From: Bacillota bacterium
Lineage (GTDB): Bacteria; Bacillota; Clostridia; Christensenellales; CAG-917
DNA: 64,000 nucleotides
Assembly (NCBI GenBank): GCA_023665365.1
Contig: JAMPEA010000001.1
Coordinates: forward strand, 19,914 to 83,913
Direction of reading: 5' to 3'
A program made the position numbers and the translations under genes. Shown piece by piece: positions 32,104 to 41,487 of this stretch (position 1 is its first letter; every line of letters begins with the position of its first letter). Below the pieces are notes generated by a model. The model was not told the DNA's origin. It searched no databases and saw nothing but the letters and a program-made list of their open reading frames with translations.

Positions 32104-33422
32104 TGCAGATAGGTATATTGGCAGTTACGGCGGGCGAAGTTTTCACCTATATCGGCTACGTAATCGTGGCGCTGCTTGCGCTTATGATTATGATTGTAGT
32201 CCACGAACTCGGACATTATACGGCTGGAAGGTTGCTCGGCTTTAAGATAGACGAATTTGCGATAGGATTCGGACCTGCCATTTTCAAGCGTAAAATCAAA
32301 AAGACGGGCGTATTGTTTACAATCCGTCCTTTTCCCATCGGCGGTTTCTGCTCATTTCACGGCGAGGACGCAGAGGGCGCTTTGCTCGACGAAAAGGGCG
32401 AGCGCGTCTTAGACGAAAACGGAAAAATAGTCAAAGACCCCGAAGCGTTCAACAATCAAAAACCTTGGAAGAGGCTTATCGTTTTATTTGCGGGCGCGTT
32501 TATGAATTTCGTAAGCGCAATCGTCATTATCACGATATATTTTGCCGCTTACGGACAACCCCTGCCAAACGTGGTCGGCGTTTACAAAAACAGTAATGCC
32601 GAAAGCGTGTTCGAGGTCGGGGACGTAATCTTGAATATTAACGGAAAGCAGGTCAATATCGTATCCGACGAGGACATAACTGGCGCGTTTTCGGGCTTGG
32701 GAGATACGGCGAAATTCAAAGTTCTGCGAAACGGAAAGCGTATATCGTTTAGCGCAAGCAAGTTCTATTACAGCCCTTTTGAGAAAGGCGACTTCATTAC
32801 CCACGTAAACGGCGAGGAACTTGCGCATCCGATAATGTATTCGCAACTAAGCGAGCTTAGCGAGGCGGATACCGACAGCGCTATTTCGTTGACGGTCGTC
32901 AACTACGACGATGAGGGAAATATCGTCGGGTCAAGCAACGTCACCGTGCAAAAGGGCGCAAATCCCGACGACGCGGAGGGCTTTTACAGCTACGGCTTCG
33001 GCATAACTCGCAGTCTTGCGCGAACTAAATTGCCGTTCTTCCTTGCGTTTGGGCGCTCGTTCGGCTTTTGCTTCTTTATAGTGTTTAAGATACTCGCATC
33101 GCTCGGCGCGTTGATAACGGGCAAAATAGGCGCGGAAGCGGCGGGCGGAACGTTGACGACTATCGGAGTTATGGCAAAGGTATCGTCGCTCGGATTTGAC
33201 AGCTTCTTATACGTGGTGGCGGTCATATCCGCAAATCTCGCGGTCATGAACCTGTTGCCGTTCCCCGCGCTTGACGGAAGTCGAATGTTGTTTACGCTTA
33301 TCGAGATGATATTCAGAAAACCCGTTCCGCGAAAAGTGGAAGCCGTCATTCATACCGTGGGGCTAATCCTGCTTATTGTGCTTGCGGTGTTCCTCGACAT
33401 ATTCCACTTAGTCAAAACGTAG
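32103..33422 (+). CDS. rseP: Site-2 metalloprotease RseP
   Basis: 439 residues. Zinc site HELGH in the first membrane span (near residue 35), PDZ domain in the middle (about 185-300), and the second catalytic motif NLLPFPALDGSRM. It cleaves membrane-embedded anti-sigma factors or signal peptides within the bilayer. A stretch of about 30 residues after PIGGFCSFHGED is acidic and polar. GTG start, overlapping dxr, with no independent ribosome binding site. Confidence 0.94.
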   Translation: MQIGILAVTAGEVFTYIGYVIVALLALMIMIVVHELGHYTAGRLLGFKIDEFAIGFGPAIFKRKIKKTGVLFTIRPFPIGGFCSFHGEDAEGALLDEKGERVLDENGKIVKDPEAFNNQKPWKRLIVLFAGAFMNFVSAIVIITIYFAAYGQPLPNVVGVYKNSNAESVFEVGDVILNINGKQVNIVSDEDITGAFSGLGDTAKFKVLRNGKRISFSASKFYYSPFEKGDFITHVNGEELAHPIMYSQLSELSEADTDSAISLTVVNYDDEGNIVGSSNVTVQKGANPDDAEGFYSYGFGITRSLARTKLPFFLAFGRSFGFCFFIVFKILASLGALITGKIGAEAAGGTLTTIGVMAKVSSLGFDSFLYVVAVISANLAVMNLLPFPALDGSRMLFTLIEMIFRKPVPRKVEAVIHTVGLILLIVLAVFLDIFHLVKT

Positions 33423-33542
33423 CGCGCACTTCGTGCGGTTTTAACTGCAAATAGCTTCAAAAAGCAAATGATATAGCACTAAAAATGATAGCTTCAAATA
33501 AAACGTTATGATGCAAACATAATACATCGGCAAAATAGAATT

Positions 33543-34595
33543 ATGGACATTAAAAGAAGATTATCAAGACAAGTCGCAGTAGGCGATATAAAGATAGGCG
33601 GCGACGCGCCAATATCGGTGCAGTCGATGCTAAATACCAAAACTACGGACGTAGAGGGCAGTATAAGGCAGATAAACGCTTTGAAAGAAGTCGGGTGCGA
33701 CCTCATACGCCTTGCCGTTCCCGACGAGGCGTCTTGCGAGGCGTTTGGCAAAATAGCTCGCCGTACAGGCTTGCCGCTTATTGCAGACGTGCATTACAGC
33801 TATAAACTTGCGCATCTCGCACTCGATAACGGCGCAAAGAAAATACGTATCAACCCGGGGAATATGCGCGACTTTGCCGAGATAAAACCGCTTGCAAAAC
33901 ACATGATTGATATGGGAGTCCCCGTGCGAGTAGGCGTAAACGGCGGCTCGCTCGACCCAAAGTATAAGGGAATGGACGAGGCAAAAGCCCTGTCGGAAAG
34001 TGCGCTCGAATGTGCAAACGTTTTCGAAAGCCAAGGTATGCGCGATATAGTCGTTGCAATCAAGGCAAGCGATACAAATATCAATATAGAGGCAAACCGT
34101 ATTCTTGCCAAAGCGTGCGACTATCCTTTGCATATAGGAGTCACCGAGGCGGGTACTCTGCGCACGGGACTCATAAAATCCGCAATAGGTATAGGAACGC
34201 TACTGAGCGAGGGCATTGGCGATACGATACGCGTATCGCTTTCAGCCGACGTAACGGAAGAAGTGCTTGCAGGGAAGAAGATTTTGCAGACGCTCGGCGT
34301 AAAGAAAAACGCTGTCGAAGTTGTATCCTGTCCCACCTGCGCCCGCACAGAAATCGACGTGGAAGGGCTTGCAAACACCGTCGAGCGAATGACCGTCGGC
34401 ATAAGCAAACCTCTTATAATTTCCGTGCTCGGTTGTCCGCTTAACGGCATAGGCGAGGGCGAAAACAGCGATTTGGGCATAGCGGGAGGCAAGGATAAAT
34501 CGGTCATACTGCTTGACGGCAAAATCTACAAGACAGTGGACAATTCGTCGCTTTTAGACGAATTTAAACGTCTGCTTGATATGAAAACAAAATAA
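33543..34595 (+). CDS. ispG: (E)-4-hydroxy-3-methylbut-2-enyl-diphosphate synthase
   Basis: 350 residues. TIM-barrel N-terminal region (VQSMLNTKTTDV, PLIADVHYSYKLA, KIRINPGN) and iron-sulfur C-terminal domain with SCPTCAR and GCPLNGIGEGENSDLGIAGG. It makes HMBPP, the IspH substrate. The usual sequence near the third cysteine is GCVVNGPGEA, so this is a variant but retains the cysteine. The 120-bp gap upstream has only a short CGCGCACTTCGTGCG hairpin. Confidence 0.96.
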   Translation: MDIKRRLSRQVAVGDIKIGGDAPISVQSMLNTKTTDVEGSIRQINALKEVGCDLIRLAVPDEASCEAFGKIARRTGLPLIADVHYSYKLAHLALDNGAKKIRINPGNMRDFAEIKPLAKHMIDMGVPVRVGVNGGSLDPKYKGMDEAKALSESALECANVFESQGMRDIVVAIKASDTNINIEANRILAKACDYPLHIGVTEAGTLRTGLIKSAIGIGTLLSEGIGDTIRVSLSADVTEEVLAGKKILQTLGVKKNAVEVVSCPTCARTEIDVEGLANTVERMTVGISKPLIISVLGCPLNGIGEGENSDLGIAGGKDKSVILLDGKIYKTVDNSSLLDEFKRLLDMKTK

Positions 34596-34676
34596 ACCAT
34601 TACAAAAATCGACATTTTTCGTAATACTTACAACAAAATCGAGAACATTCACAAGGTGTCTGCAAACGAGGAAAAT

Positions 34677-36266
34677 ATGTACACTAAGTTTTTCGACGAA
34701 TTTATAAAAGCGACGGACGGCAAATATCCTATGTTGAAGTTTTGCGGAGCAAAGTACTCTCGCAAAAAAAATCTGCTTACCGTAAATTTTATCATATCCG
34801 CTTTTGAAATACAGCAGTTTTCAGAGGAACAAAAGGCGGGAGTTTTAAACGCGGTCAAATCCATTTTCCCCGGAATTGAGGTGCAAATAGCGTATACTCG
34901 CACGTTCGCGGACGATTTGGTTGTGAAAAACAAAATTTTGGAATTTTTTAACAAAAATAATCAAATGCTTTTCAGAAGCATCGGCGAGGATAATTTGAGT
35001 ATGAATATCGACGAAGAACATATCAACGTCACTTTCAAACTCGATACGCCGATATACAAAATGTTCACAGCCGGCACTCTCAGAGAGGATTTGACCGATT
35101 ATCTCGATAAATCTTTCAATCAAACCGTTTCCATTCGCGCAGCGGAGTGCGTTTTGTCCGATACGGACGCAGATTGGGATTTTTCGGCAACGTCCAACAT
35201 ATCGACCGCCGATATTGCAAACCTTAGACTGATAAAAATCGACGTGGGCGAAAAGGCTATGGCGCGCGCGAAGATAGACGGAATTTCTCAAATGCCGCGT
35301 TACATATCCGACGTTAAATCCGAGAGTAAAAGCTGCGTTCTGTGCGGAAAGGTGTCAAACGTATCCAAGAGGTTTTACAACAATAAAAAATTCAATCCCG
35401 ACGATAAAAAATCGGGTCCCGAAAAACTTCCGCTCATCAAGTTTATGATTGACGACAGCACAGGCAAGATGGATTGCACGTGTTTTCCTCGCGTAGACGA
35501 CGCAGACGACCTCGAAACTATGCTCAACACCACTCCCGAAGTTGTTTGCACGGGCGACATATCACGATATAACGGCGCGCTGTCAATGACGGCATCGGCG
35601 GTATTCGCTTGCAAAATCGACTATAACAGCATCAACGTAGCAACAAGCAAACCCGTTCCGTCTCATTATAACTTCGTCTATCCCGAAAATTACGTCTCTA
35701 TGTCCCAACAAAGCCTGTTAGATAGCGGAAAAGACGTAGTTTATCCGTATCTGCTCGGAAAAACTTTTGTGATTTTCGACCTCGAAACTACTTCCAAATT
35801 TACAGAAGAAGCCGATATAATTCAGCTTTCGGCGCTTAAAATAACGGACGGAGTTGAAAAGCAAGTGTTTACGACGTTCGTAAAACCGCCGAACAAAATT
35901 CCCGCCGAAATAACGGAGCTCACTTCCATAGACGACGCTATGGTTGCAAACGCGCCCAAGATTGCGGACGTGTTGCCCGATTTTTATAAGTTTACGCGCG
36001 GCGCGATACTCGTGGGGCACAACGTCATAGGATACGACTTTCCCATTATCAGACGTTTTGCCGAACCGCTCGGATATATGTTCGACAACGATTTACTCGA
36101 TACGCTCGTGCTGTCGCGTAAGTATCTGACCGAGATGACAAACCACAAACTTACGACTTTGAGCAAATCCCTCAAAATCGAGCACGCAAACGCCCACCGC
36201 GCCGACGCGGACGTGCTCGCCACGTGGGGAGTGCTTAAAGAAATAGCGAAAAGAATGGATAGTTAA
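34677..36266 (+). CDS. PolC-like protein with N-terminal, OB and exonuclease domains but no polymerase
   Basis: 529 residues at the place where Clostridia normally encode polC, between ispG and rimP. The first 215 residues resemble the PolC N-terminal region; an OB-fold follows (about 218-330), with CVLCGK and DCTCF cysteine pairs that could bind zinc; a DEDD-type 3'-5' exonuclease ends the protein (ExoI FDLETTS near 368, ExoII GHNVIGYDFPII, ExoIII HRADAD). PHP and polymerase palm, fingers and thumb (about 900 residues in PolC) are absent, and the next gene starts 180 bp later. It may act as a separate proofreading or nuclease subunit. GAGGA before the ATG at 34677 is preferred to a GTG 21 nt upstream. 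Confidence 0.82.
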   Translation: MYTKFFDEFIKATDGKYPMLKFCGAKYSRKKNLLTVNFIISAFEIQQFSEEQKAGVLNAVKSIFPGIEVQIAYTRTFADDLVVKNKILEFFNKNNQMLFRSIGEDNLSMNIDEEHINVTFKLDTPIYKMFTAGTLREDLTDYLDKSFNQTVSIRAAECVLSDTDADWDFSATSNISTADIANLRLIKIDVGEKAMARAKIDGISQMPRYISDVKSESKSCVLCGKVSNVSKRFYNNKKFNPDDKKSGPEKLPLIKFMIDDSTGKMDCTCFPRVDDADDLETMLNTTPEVVCTGDISRYNGALSMTASAVFACKIDYNSINVATSKPVPSHYNFVYPENYVSMSQQSLLDSGKDVVYPYLLGKTFVIFDLETTSKFTEEADIIQLSALKITDGVEKQVFTTFVKPPNKIPAEITELTSIDDAMVANAPKIADVLPDFYKFTRGAILVGHNVIGYDFPIIRRFAEPLGYMFDNDLLDTLVLSRKYLTEMTNHKLTTLSKSLKIEHANAHRADADVLATWGVLKEIAKRMDS

Positions 36267-36319
36267 ATAAGATATTTTATATAAATATTAAATTTATTTT
36301 AACAATTTTATCCAATCGC

Positions 36320-36348
36320 TTGCAATGCGAAAAATAATATGTTATCTT
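36320..36348 (+). promoter_or_regulatory. Promoter of the rimP-nusA-infB operon
   Basis: TTGCAA (36320-36325), 17-nt spacer, TATCTT (36343-36348). The transcript would start near 36355, just before a terminator-like hairpin. Confidence 0.55.
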
Positions 36349-36359
36349 TTAATTACGAT

Positions 36360-36403
36360 AAGTAATCCTTACTTAGAGTGAGCCTGTGCTCACTCTTTGT
36401 TTT
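36360..36403 (+). terminator. Terminator-like leader hairpin before rimP (attenuator candidate)
   Basis: AAGTAA/TTACTT (36360-36374) followed directly by AGAGTGAGC (36375-36383), loop CTGT, GCTCACTCT (36388-36396) and TTGTTTT. It ends the upstream transcript, or acts as an attenuator for transcripts from 36355. Confidence 0.7.
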
Positions 36404-36445
36404 AGGAGGCTTGACAAGTATAAATTTACTAAAATAAGAGGACGT

Positions 36446-36922
36446 ATGGCAAACGAAGTCACATTTATAAGCGAGTCGGATATAGCGGCTGTAAACGCCG
36501 CGCTTACAAGCGTCGTTGCGGACGGCTTCGACGGCGTGGAGGTTGTCGAAGTCAAATTCTTCAAGCAATACGGCACGCCTGCGGTGGAGTTGCTTATTTG
36601 GAAGAAGGGCGGCGTTACGTTAAACGACTGCGAGGCGGTGCATAACGTCGTTTCGGCGGAGCTTGATAAATTCGATGCCGCATTTTCGGAGGCGTACAAC
36701 CTCAACGTATCCTCGCTCGGTCTTGACAGAAAGATTGTCACCGACGACGATTTCCGCCGCGCGCTCGATACCGAAATCGAGTGCATAGACTCAAACAAAA
36801 AGAAAATACACGGGGTGCTTAAAGCATACGATAGCGAAAATATCGTTTTGTCGGACGGCGCTCACGAAAAAAATATTAAAAGAAACATTTTGACCAAGGT
36901 ACAACCGTACGTTAGGTTTTAG
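36446..36922 (+). CDS. rimP: Ribosome maturation factor RimP
   Basis: 158 residues. N-terminal alpha/beta domain with GVTLNDCEAVHNVVSAELD and the SSLGLDRKI motif (usual form SPGLDRPL), then a C-terminal Sm-like beta domain (KKIHGVLKAYDSENIVL). It assists 30S assembly. AGAGGA precedes the ATG at 36446. First of seven closely packed genes to truB. Confidence 0.92.
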   Translation: MANEVTFISESDIAAVNAALTSVVADGFDGVEVVEVKFFKQYGTPAVELLIWKKGGVTLNDCEAVHNVVSAELDKFDAAFSEAYNLNVSSLGLDRKIVTDDDFRRALDTEIECIDSNKKKIHGVLKAYDSENIVLSDGAHEKNIKRNILTKVQPYVRF

Positions 36923-36934
36923 GAGGACAGAGCA

Positions 36935-38011
36935 ATGATTAACAGAGAGTTCTTCCAAGCGTTAGATGAGTTGGAAAGAGAGTACAGAATTCCAAAGGAA
37001 TCTATGGTGGAATCAATCGAAGCGGGTATGGCGTCGGCTTACAAAAAAGAATACGGCTTTACGAGTCCGATTTCCGTCCGCCTCAACGAGGAGAAGATGA
37101 CGTATAAAGTATACGCGCATAAGCTCGTCGTCGAAGAGGTCGAGGACGACGATACTCAAATCTGCCTCGAAGACGCGCAGTATATCGACAAAAAATACAA
37201 AGTCGGCGATGTCGTTATCGAGGACATTACCCCCAAAGATTTTTCGAGAATTGCCGCTCAAACCGCAAAGCAAGTCATCTTGCAACGCATCAACGATATC
37301 AAGAAGGATATGATTCTCAACGAGATGAGCCGCCGTCAAGGCGAGATAATCAGCGCAATCGTCAGACGCAAGGAGGGCAACACGGTTTTCGTGGAAATCT
37401 CCGGCACGCAGATGGAAGGCGTTTTGATGCAGTCCGACCAAGTCCCGACAGAGACTTACAACGTAAACGACGTTATCAAAGTTTACGTCAAAAAAATCAG
37501 AGAATCTTTACGCGGCGGAGCGCAAGTCGTGGTTTCGAGAAGCGCGGCGGGATTTGTACGCCGTCTGTTCGAGCTCGAAGTTCCCGAAATCAAGGCGGGG
37601 CTCGTCAAAATCGTCAATATCGTCCGTGAAGCGGGCTTCCGCACTAAACTTTCGGTCAGAAGCGAGGACCCGAATATCGACGCAGTAGGCTCGTGCATTG
37701 GAAACAAGGGTGTTCGCGTGAATAATATAATAGCGGAACTCGGCGGAAACGAAAAAATCGACGTTGTGGAATACTGCGACGATTCAATCGAATATATAGC
37801 CCGCGCTTTGAGTCCCGCGCAGGTCTTGCTCGTGTCCATCAACGAGGAGGAAAAAAACGCCCGCGTAATCGTCCCCGACGAGAAGCTCAGCCTTGCAATC
37901 GGCAGAAACGGTCAGAACGCAAGACTTGCCGCCAAGTTGACCGGTTGGAAGATAGACGTAAAGCCCTATTCCACTCTCAGCGCAACCGAAGAAGAGCAAG
38001 ATGCCGAGTAA
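36935..38011 (+). CDS. nusA: Transcription termination/antitermination factor NusA
   Basis: 358 residues. N-terminal RNA-polymerase-binding domain, S1 domain (QGEIISAIVRRKEGNTVFVEI), and KH1/KH2 (VGSCIGNKGVRVNNI, SLAIGRNGQNARLAAKLTGW). It lacks the C-terminal acidic repeats of proteobacteria, as is normal in Firmicutes. AGGAGG before the ATG. Overlaps rnpM by 11 nt. Confidence 0.97.
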   Translation: MINREFFQALDELEREYRIPKESMVESIEAGMASAYKKEYGFTSPISVRLNEEKMTYKVYAHKLVVEEVEDDDTQICLEDAQYIDKKYKVGDVVIEDITPKDFSRIAAQTAKQVILQRINDIKKDMILNEMSRRQGEIISAIVRRKEGNTVFVEISGTQMEGVLMQSDQVPTETYNVNDVIKVYVKKIRESLRGGAQVVVSRSAAGFVRRLFELEVPEIKAGLVKIVNIVREAGFRTKLSVRSEDPNIDAVGSCIGNKGVRVNNIIAELGGNEKIDVVEYCDDSIEYIARALSPAQVLLVSINEEEKNARVIVPDEKLSLAIGRNGQNARLAAKLTGWKIDVKPYSTLSATEEEQDAE

Positions 38012-38255
38012 CGCAAAAAATATTCGTATGTGTTGCGCCTGCCGCGAGCGGGCGGACAAGTCGCAGATGTTGCGCGTCGTAAAAACTACGAACGGCGAAA
38101 TCGTGATTGACGAAAGCCAACGCATGGACGGCAGGGGAGTATGGTTGCACGATAGCGACGCTTGCAAGGCGAAAGCCGTCAAGCGCAAGCTGTTCAACGT
38201 CGCATTTAAGACTTGCGTGTCGGAGGAAATTTATGAGCAAATTAAAGGCGAATAA
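38001..38255 (+). CDS. rnpM: YlxR / RNase P modulator RnpM
   Basis: 84 residues. The family motif RMCCACRERADKSQMLRVV and GRGVWLHDSDAC are present. YlxR proteins bind RNA; the Bacillus member was recently named RnpM for modulating RNase P. Start inside the nusA end, stop inside the next gene, so the three are translationally linked. Confidence 0.92.
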   Translation: MPSNAKNIRMCCACRERADKSQMLRVVKTTNGEIVIDESQRMDGRGVWLHDSDACKAKAVKRKLFNVAFKTCVSEEIYEQIKGE

Positions 38256-38523
38256 TATTTCTCCCTACGTCGGGCTTGCTCAGCGCGCAAACGCCATTCT
38301 GTACGGCGAAGACATTATCGCAGAGCGAGTAAAACTCGCAAAAGTCGTCCTTATCGATGCGTCCGCAACGGATAAATATAAGGATAGGCTTAAAAGCAAA
38401 ATCAAGAATTGCCCCGTATTCGTTACGGACGATTTGAAAACTGCCTTGCATAAGGACGGCGTATACGCCGTCGCCGTCACTAACGACGGACTTGCAAACG
38501 CAATAATCGAACTATTGAGGTGA
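38233..38523 (+). CDS. L7Ae/L30e-like RNA-binding protein (YlxQ type)
   Basis: 96 residues. YVGLAQRANAILYGED and KVVLIDASATDK match the ribosomal L7Ae-like proteins encoded between ylxR and infB in Firmicutes. Such proteins bind kink-turn RNA. GGAGG before the ATG at 38233, which lies within rnpM; the stop overlaps the infB ribosome binding site. Confidence 0.9.
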   Translation: MSKLKANNISPYVGLAQRANAILYGEDIIAERVKLAKVVLIDASATDKYKDRLKSKIKNCPVFVTDDLKTALHKDGVYAVAVTNDGLANAIIELLR

Positions 38524-38525
38524 AT

Positions 38526-41105
38526 ATGCCCGAAAACAAAAAAGAAACAAACCTTGACGTCGTCAGAACTCTGAACGATTTTAAAAAGGACAAACTCAGC
38601 GTGCTTAGCGGTGAAATTTCACGCGAGAAGTCGAAAGCCGCCGTGTTAATTGCCACTATAAAGGCAAAACGCGACGCGCTTAACGCTAAGTTGGAAGAAG
38701 AAGCGAGGCTCAAACAGGAGCAGGAAGCGGCATTGGCAAAAGCCAACGCCTCGACGGCGAAATCCGAAAGTGCGCCCGCGGTCGCTAAAAAAGAAGAACC
38801 TAAAAAGCAGGAAAAGGACGCTAAGGTCGTTTCCAAACCCGAGCAAGGCGCAAAAGAAGCAAAACAAGCCTCAAAACCGCAAGTCGAGGCAAAAACTCCG
38901 TTCGAGCAGGTTATAGTATCGGAGGACGGCGCGGTCAGACGCGTATACGTGCCGCCGACTCCGACCGCTAAGCCGAAAGTCCAAACGCGCGTTTTCGGCG
39001 GAGGTGGCTATCAGCAGCCCCGTCAACCCAGATTGCAGGGAGGCACGAGACAACAGGGCGTAGGCGGCATGCCGCGCCGTCCGCTGGATTCGCGTATGCC
39101 TGCCGTCGCGCCGCAACCGTTTCCGCCGACTAAGCCCAACGGTCAAAAAGGCAAGGGCGGAAAGCCGAACGGAGCGAATAACTCCAATAAGTTCGACGAC
39201 CGCACGATGAATAAGCGCGCGCTCCTCAAAAAGGGCTATATCGTTGACGACCGCATATCCTATGACGAGGACGGCGAAATCGTAGTGCGCAACTATAAGG
39301 TCAACAGAAACCGCGAGGGCGGAAACAGTTCCACCGTCGTCATCGAAAACGCCGTGATTACTACCGATCCCGTGTCAATCAAGACGCTTAGCGAAAAAAT
39401 CGGAAAATCCGCCGCGGAAATCGTCAAAACTCTGTTTGTCCTCGGCATAATGAAAACGATAAACGACAGCATAGATTTTGCTACCGCCGAGCTTGTTGCG
39501 GATGAATTCCATATTACGCTGGAATATAAGCCCGAGGTTACGCTCGAAGATACTCTCACCGCGCAACTCGAAGTCGATGACGTCGAGGACCTCGACAACC
39601 TTGTATCGCGTCCCCCGATTATCACAATCATGGGACACGTTGACCACGGCAAAACTTCGTTGCTCGACTATATCAGAAAGACGCAGGTCACAAAGGGCGA
39701 AGCGGGCGGAATTACGCAACATATCGGCGCATATACGATTACGCTGAACGGAAGCCCTATAACCTTCCTCGACACCCCCGGACACGAAGCGTTTACGTCG
39801 ATGCGTGCCCGCGGCGCGCAAGTGACGGATATTGCAATCCTCGTAGTCGCGGCGGACGACGGCATTATGCCGCAAACAATCGAGGCTATCAGCCACGCAA
39901 AGCAGGCGAAAGTTCCTATTATCGTCGCAGTCAACAAGATTGATAAAGCGGGAGCAAATCCCGACAGGGTTCTACAACAGCTCACCGAGCACGACATTAC
40001 GCCCGAACAGTGGGGCGGTGAAACGCCCGTAGTCAACGTGTCGGCAAAAACAGGACAGGGCGTGGAGGAGCTCCTCGAACAAATTCTCGTAAGAGCCGAA
40101 TTTGAAGAACTGCGCGCCAATCCCAAGCGCAATGCGCACGGCACTATTATCGAAGCTAAACTCGACAAAGGGCTCGGAAAGATTGCTACTATCCTCGTTC
40201 AGACAGGCACTTTACACGTCGGAGACAACGTAGTCGCAGGTGTATGCACAGGCAAAATCCGCGCCATGATTGACGACAAGGGCAGAAAGGTCAAGACGGC
40301 AGGTCCGTCTATGCCTGTGTCCGTCACGGGCTGGGACGACGTGCCCGAAGCCGGCGACCGTATCGACGTCGTCGCCGACGAGAAATTTGCAAGAGAACTT
40401 GCCGAAGAGCGCAAACTCAAACTCGCAAGCTCGCAACAACAGAGTACAGCCGTTTCCCTTAACGACCTGTTCGATAAAATCTCCAAGGGTGAACTTAAAT
40501 CGGTCAAACTCATCATCAAAGCCGACGTTCAAGGTTCGGTCGAGGCAGTCAAGCAGTCGCTCGCAAAACTCGGCAACGAAGAAGTTACAATCGACATTAT
40601 CCACAGCGCTGTCGGCGGCATAAAGGAAAGCGACGTTTTGCTTGCCGAAACCGCAGGCGCTATCATCATCGGCTTCAACGTGCGTCCCGACACCAATGCC
40701 AAAGCCCTCGCGTCGCAAAAGAAAATCGACATTCGCTTTTACGACATTATCTACAACGCAATCGAGGACGTCGAGAAAGCGGTCAAAGGCTTGCTTGCTC
40801 CAAAATTCCGCGAAGTCGTACTCGGAAGTGCCGAAATCCGCAGGGTTTACAAAATCAAGGGCATCGGAGCTATCGCGGGTTGCTACGTCGTCGACGGCAA
40901 AATCGCGCGTAACGCCAAAGCGAGGCTCATCCGCAACGGCACGGTCGAGTATACGGGCGAAATCGCGTCTTTGCGCCACGAAAAGGACGACGTTAAAGAG
41001 ATGGCAAGAGGCTTCGAGTGCGGCGTGACGCTCTCCAATTATCAGGACATCAAAGAGGGCGACGTCATCGAGGCTTTCGTAATGGAGACGCAAAATGAAA
41101 ATTAA
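38526..41105 (+). CDS. infB: Translation initiation factor IF-2
   Basis: 859 residues. A long low-complexity N-terminal segment (Lys/Glu/Ala-rich, then Gln/Pro/Gly/Arg-rich around 150-220), IF2_N domain near 280-340, and GTPase domain with GHVDHGKTS (near residue 369), DTPGHEAF and NKIDKAG; domains II to IV follow. It places initiator tRNA on the 30S subunit. ATG at 38526 with GAGGTGA just upstream; a GTG at 38520 overlaps that site. Confidence 0.97.
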   Translation: MPENKKETNLDVVRTLNDFKKDKLSVLSGEISREKSKAAVLIATIKAKRDALNAKLEEEARLKQEQEAALAKANASTAKSESAPAVAKKEEPKKQEKDAKVVSKPEQGAKEAKQASKPQVEAKTPFEQVIVSEDGAVRRVYVPPTPTAKPKVQTRVFGGGGYQQPRQPRLQGGTRQQGVGGMPRRPLDSRMPAVAPQPFPPTKPNGQKGKGGKPNGANNSNKFDDRTMNKRALLKKGYIVDDRISYDEDGEIVVRNYKVNRNREGGNSSTVVIENAVITTDPVSIKTLSEKIGKSAAEIVKTLFVLGIMKTINDSIDFATAELVADEFHITLEYKPEVTLEDTLTAQLEVDDVEDLDNLVSRPPIITIMGHVDHGKTSLLDYIRKTQVTKGEAGGITQHIGAYTITLNGSPITFLDTPGHEAFTSMRARGAQVTDIAILVVAADDGIMPQTIEAISHAKQAKVPIIVAVNKIDKAGANPDRVLQQLTEHDITPEQWGGETPVVNVSAKTGQGVEELLEQILVRAEFEELRANPKRNAHGTIIEAKLDKGLGKIATILVQTGTLHVGDNVVAGVCTGKIRAMIDDKGRKVKTAGPSMPVSVTGWDDVPEAGDRIDVVADEKFARELAEERKLKLASSQQQSTAVSLNDLFDKISKGELKSVKLIIKADVQGSVEAVKQSLAKLGNEEVTIDIIHSAVGGIKESDVLLAETAGAIIIGFNVRPDTNAKALASQKKIDIRFYDIIYNAIEDVEKAVKGLLAPKFREVVLGSAEIRRVYKIKGIGAIAGCYVVDGKIARNAKARLIRNGTVEYTGEIASLRHEKDDVKEMARGFECGVTLSNYQDIKEGDVIEAFVMETQNEN

Positions 41106-41484
41106 AATGGAGCGTATCAACGCCGAACTTGCCCGCCAAATCGCAAAGGTCATCTCTGAGGATATAAAGGACCCGCGCCTCGGCGACGCGATAATAGGCG
41201 TGACCAAGGTCCGCACCACACCCGACCTCAAATACGCAAAAGTATACGTGTCGGTGTATGCGCCATCTAAGGAGCTTGTAACCGAGGCGTATTATACAGT
41301 CTGTCGCGCGTCAACGTTTATTCGCAACAGATTGAAAGATTGCGTGCAAATGCGTCTGTTGCCGGAGCTTACGTTCGTGCTCGACGAAACCGAGGAGCAT
41401 AGCGTAGTCATCGAAAATCTGCTCGCCCGTATAAAGAATTCGCAGAACGGACAGCCTGTCGAAAATTCGACAGATGAAGAGTGA
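41095..41484 (+). CDS. rbfA: Ribosome-binding factor A
   Basis: 129 residues, KH-like fold. RINAELARQIAKVISEDIKDPRL and VTKVRTTPDLKYAKVYVSV are classic RbfA. Helps late 30S maturation, a function shared with RimP in the same operon. Overlaps the infB end by 11 nt. The C-terminal 15 residues are polar and unconserved. Confidence 0.96.
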   Translation: MKIKMERINAELARQIAKVISEDIKDPRLGDAIIGVTKVRTTPDLKYAKVYVSVYAPSKELVTEAYYTVCRASTFIRNRLKDCVQMRLLPELTFVLDETEEHSVVIENLLARIKNSQNGQPVENSTDEE

Positions 41485-41487
41485 TAT

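Noticed and set aside
36411..36439. Second rimP promoter starting with TTGACA at 36411
   Set aside because: No acceptable -10 box lies 16-18 nt downstream.
40212..41231. 339-codon minus-strand frame inside infB
   Set aside because: Shadow of infB and rbfA, both firmly identified.
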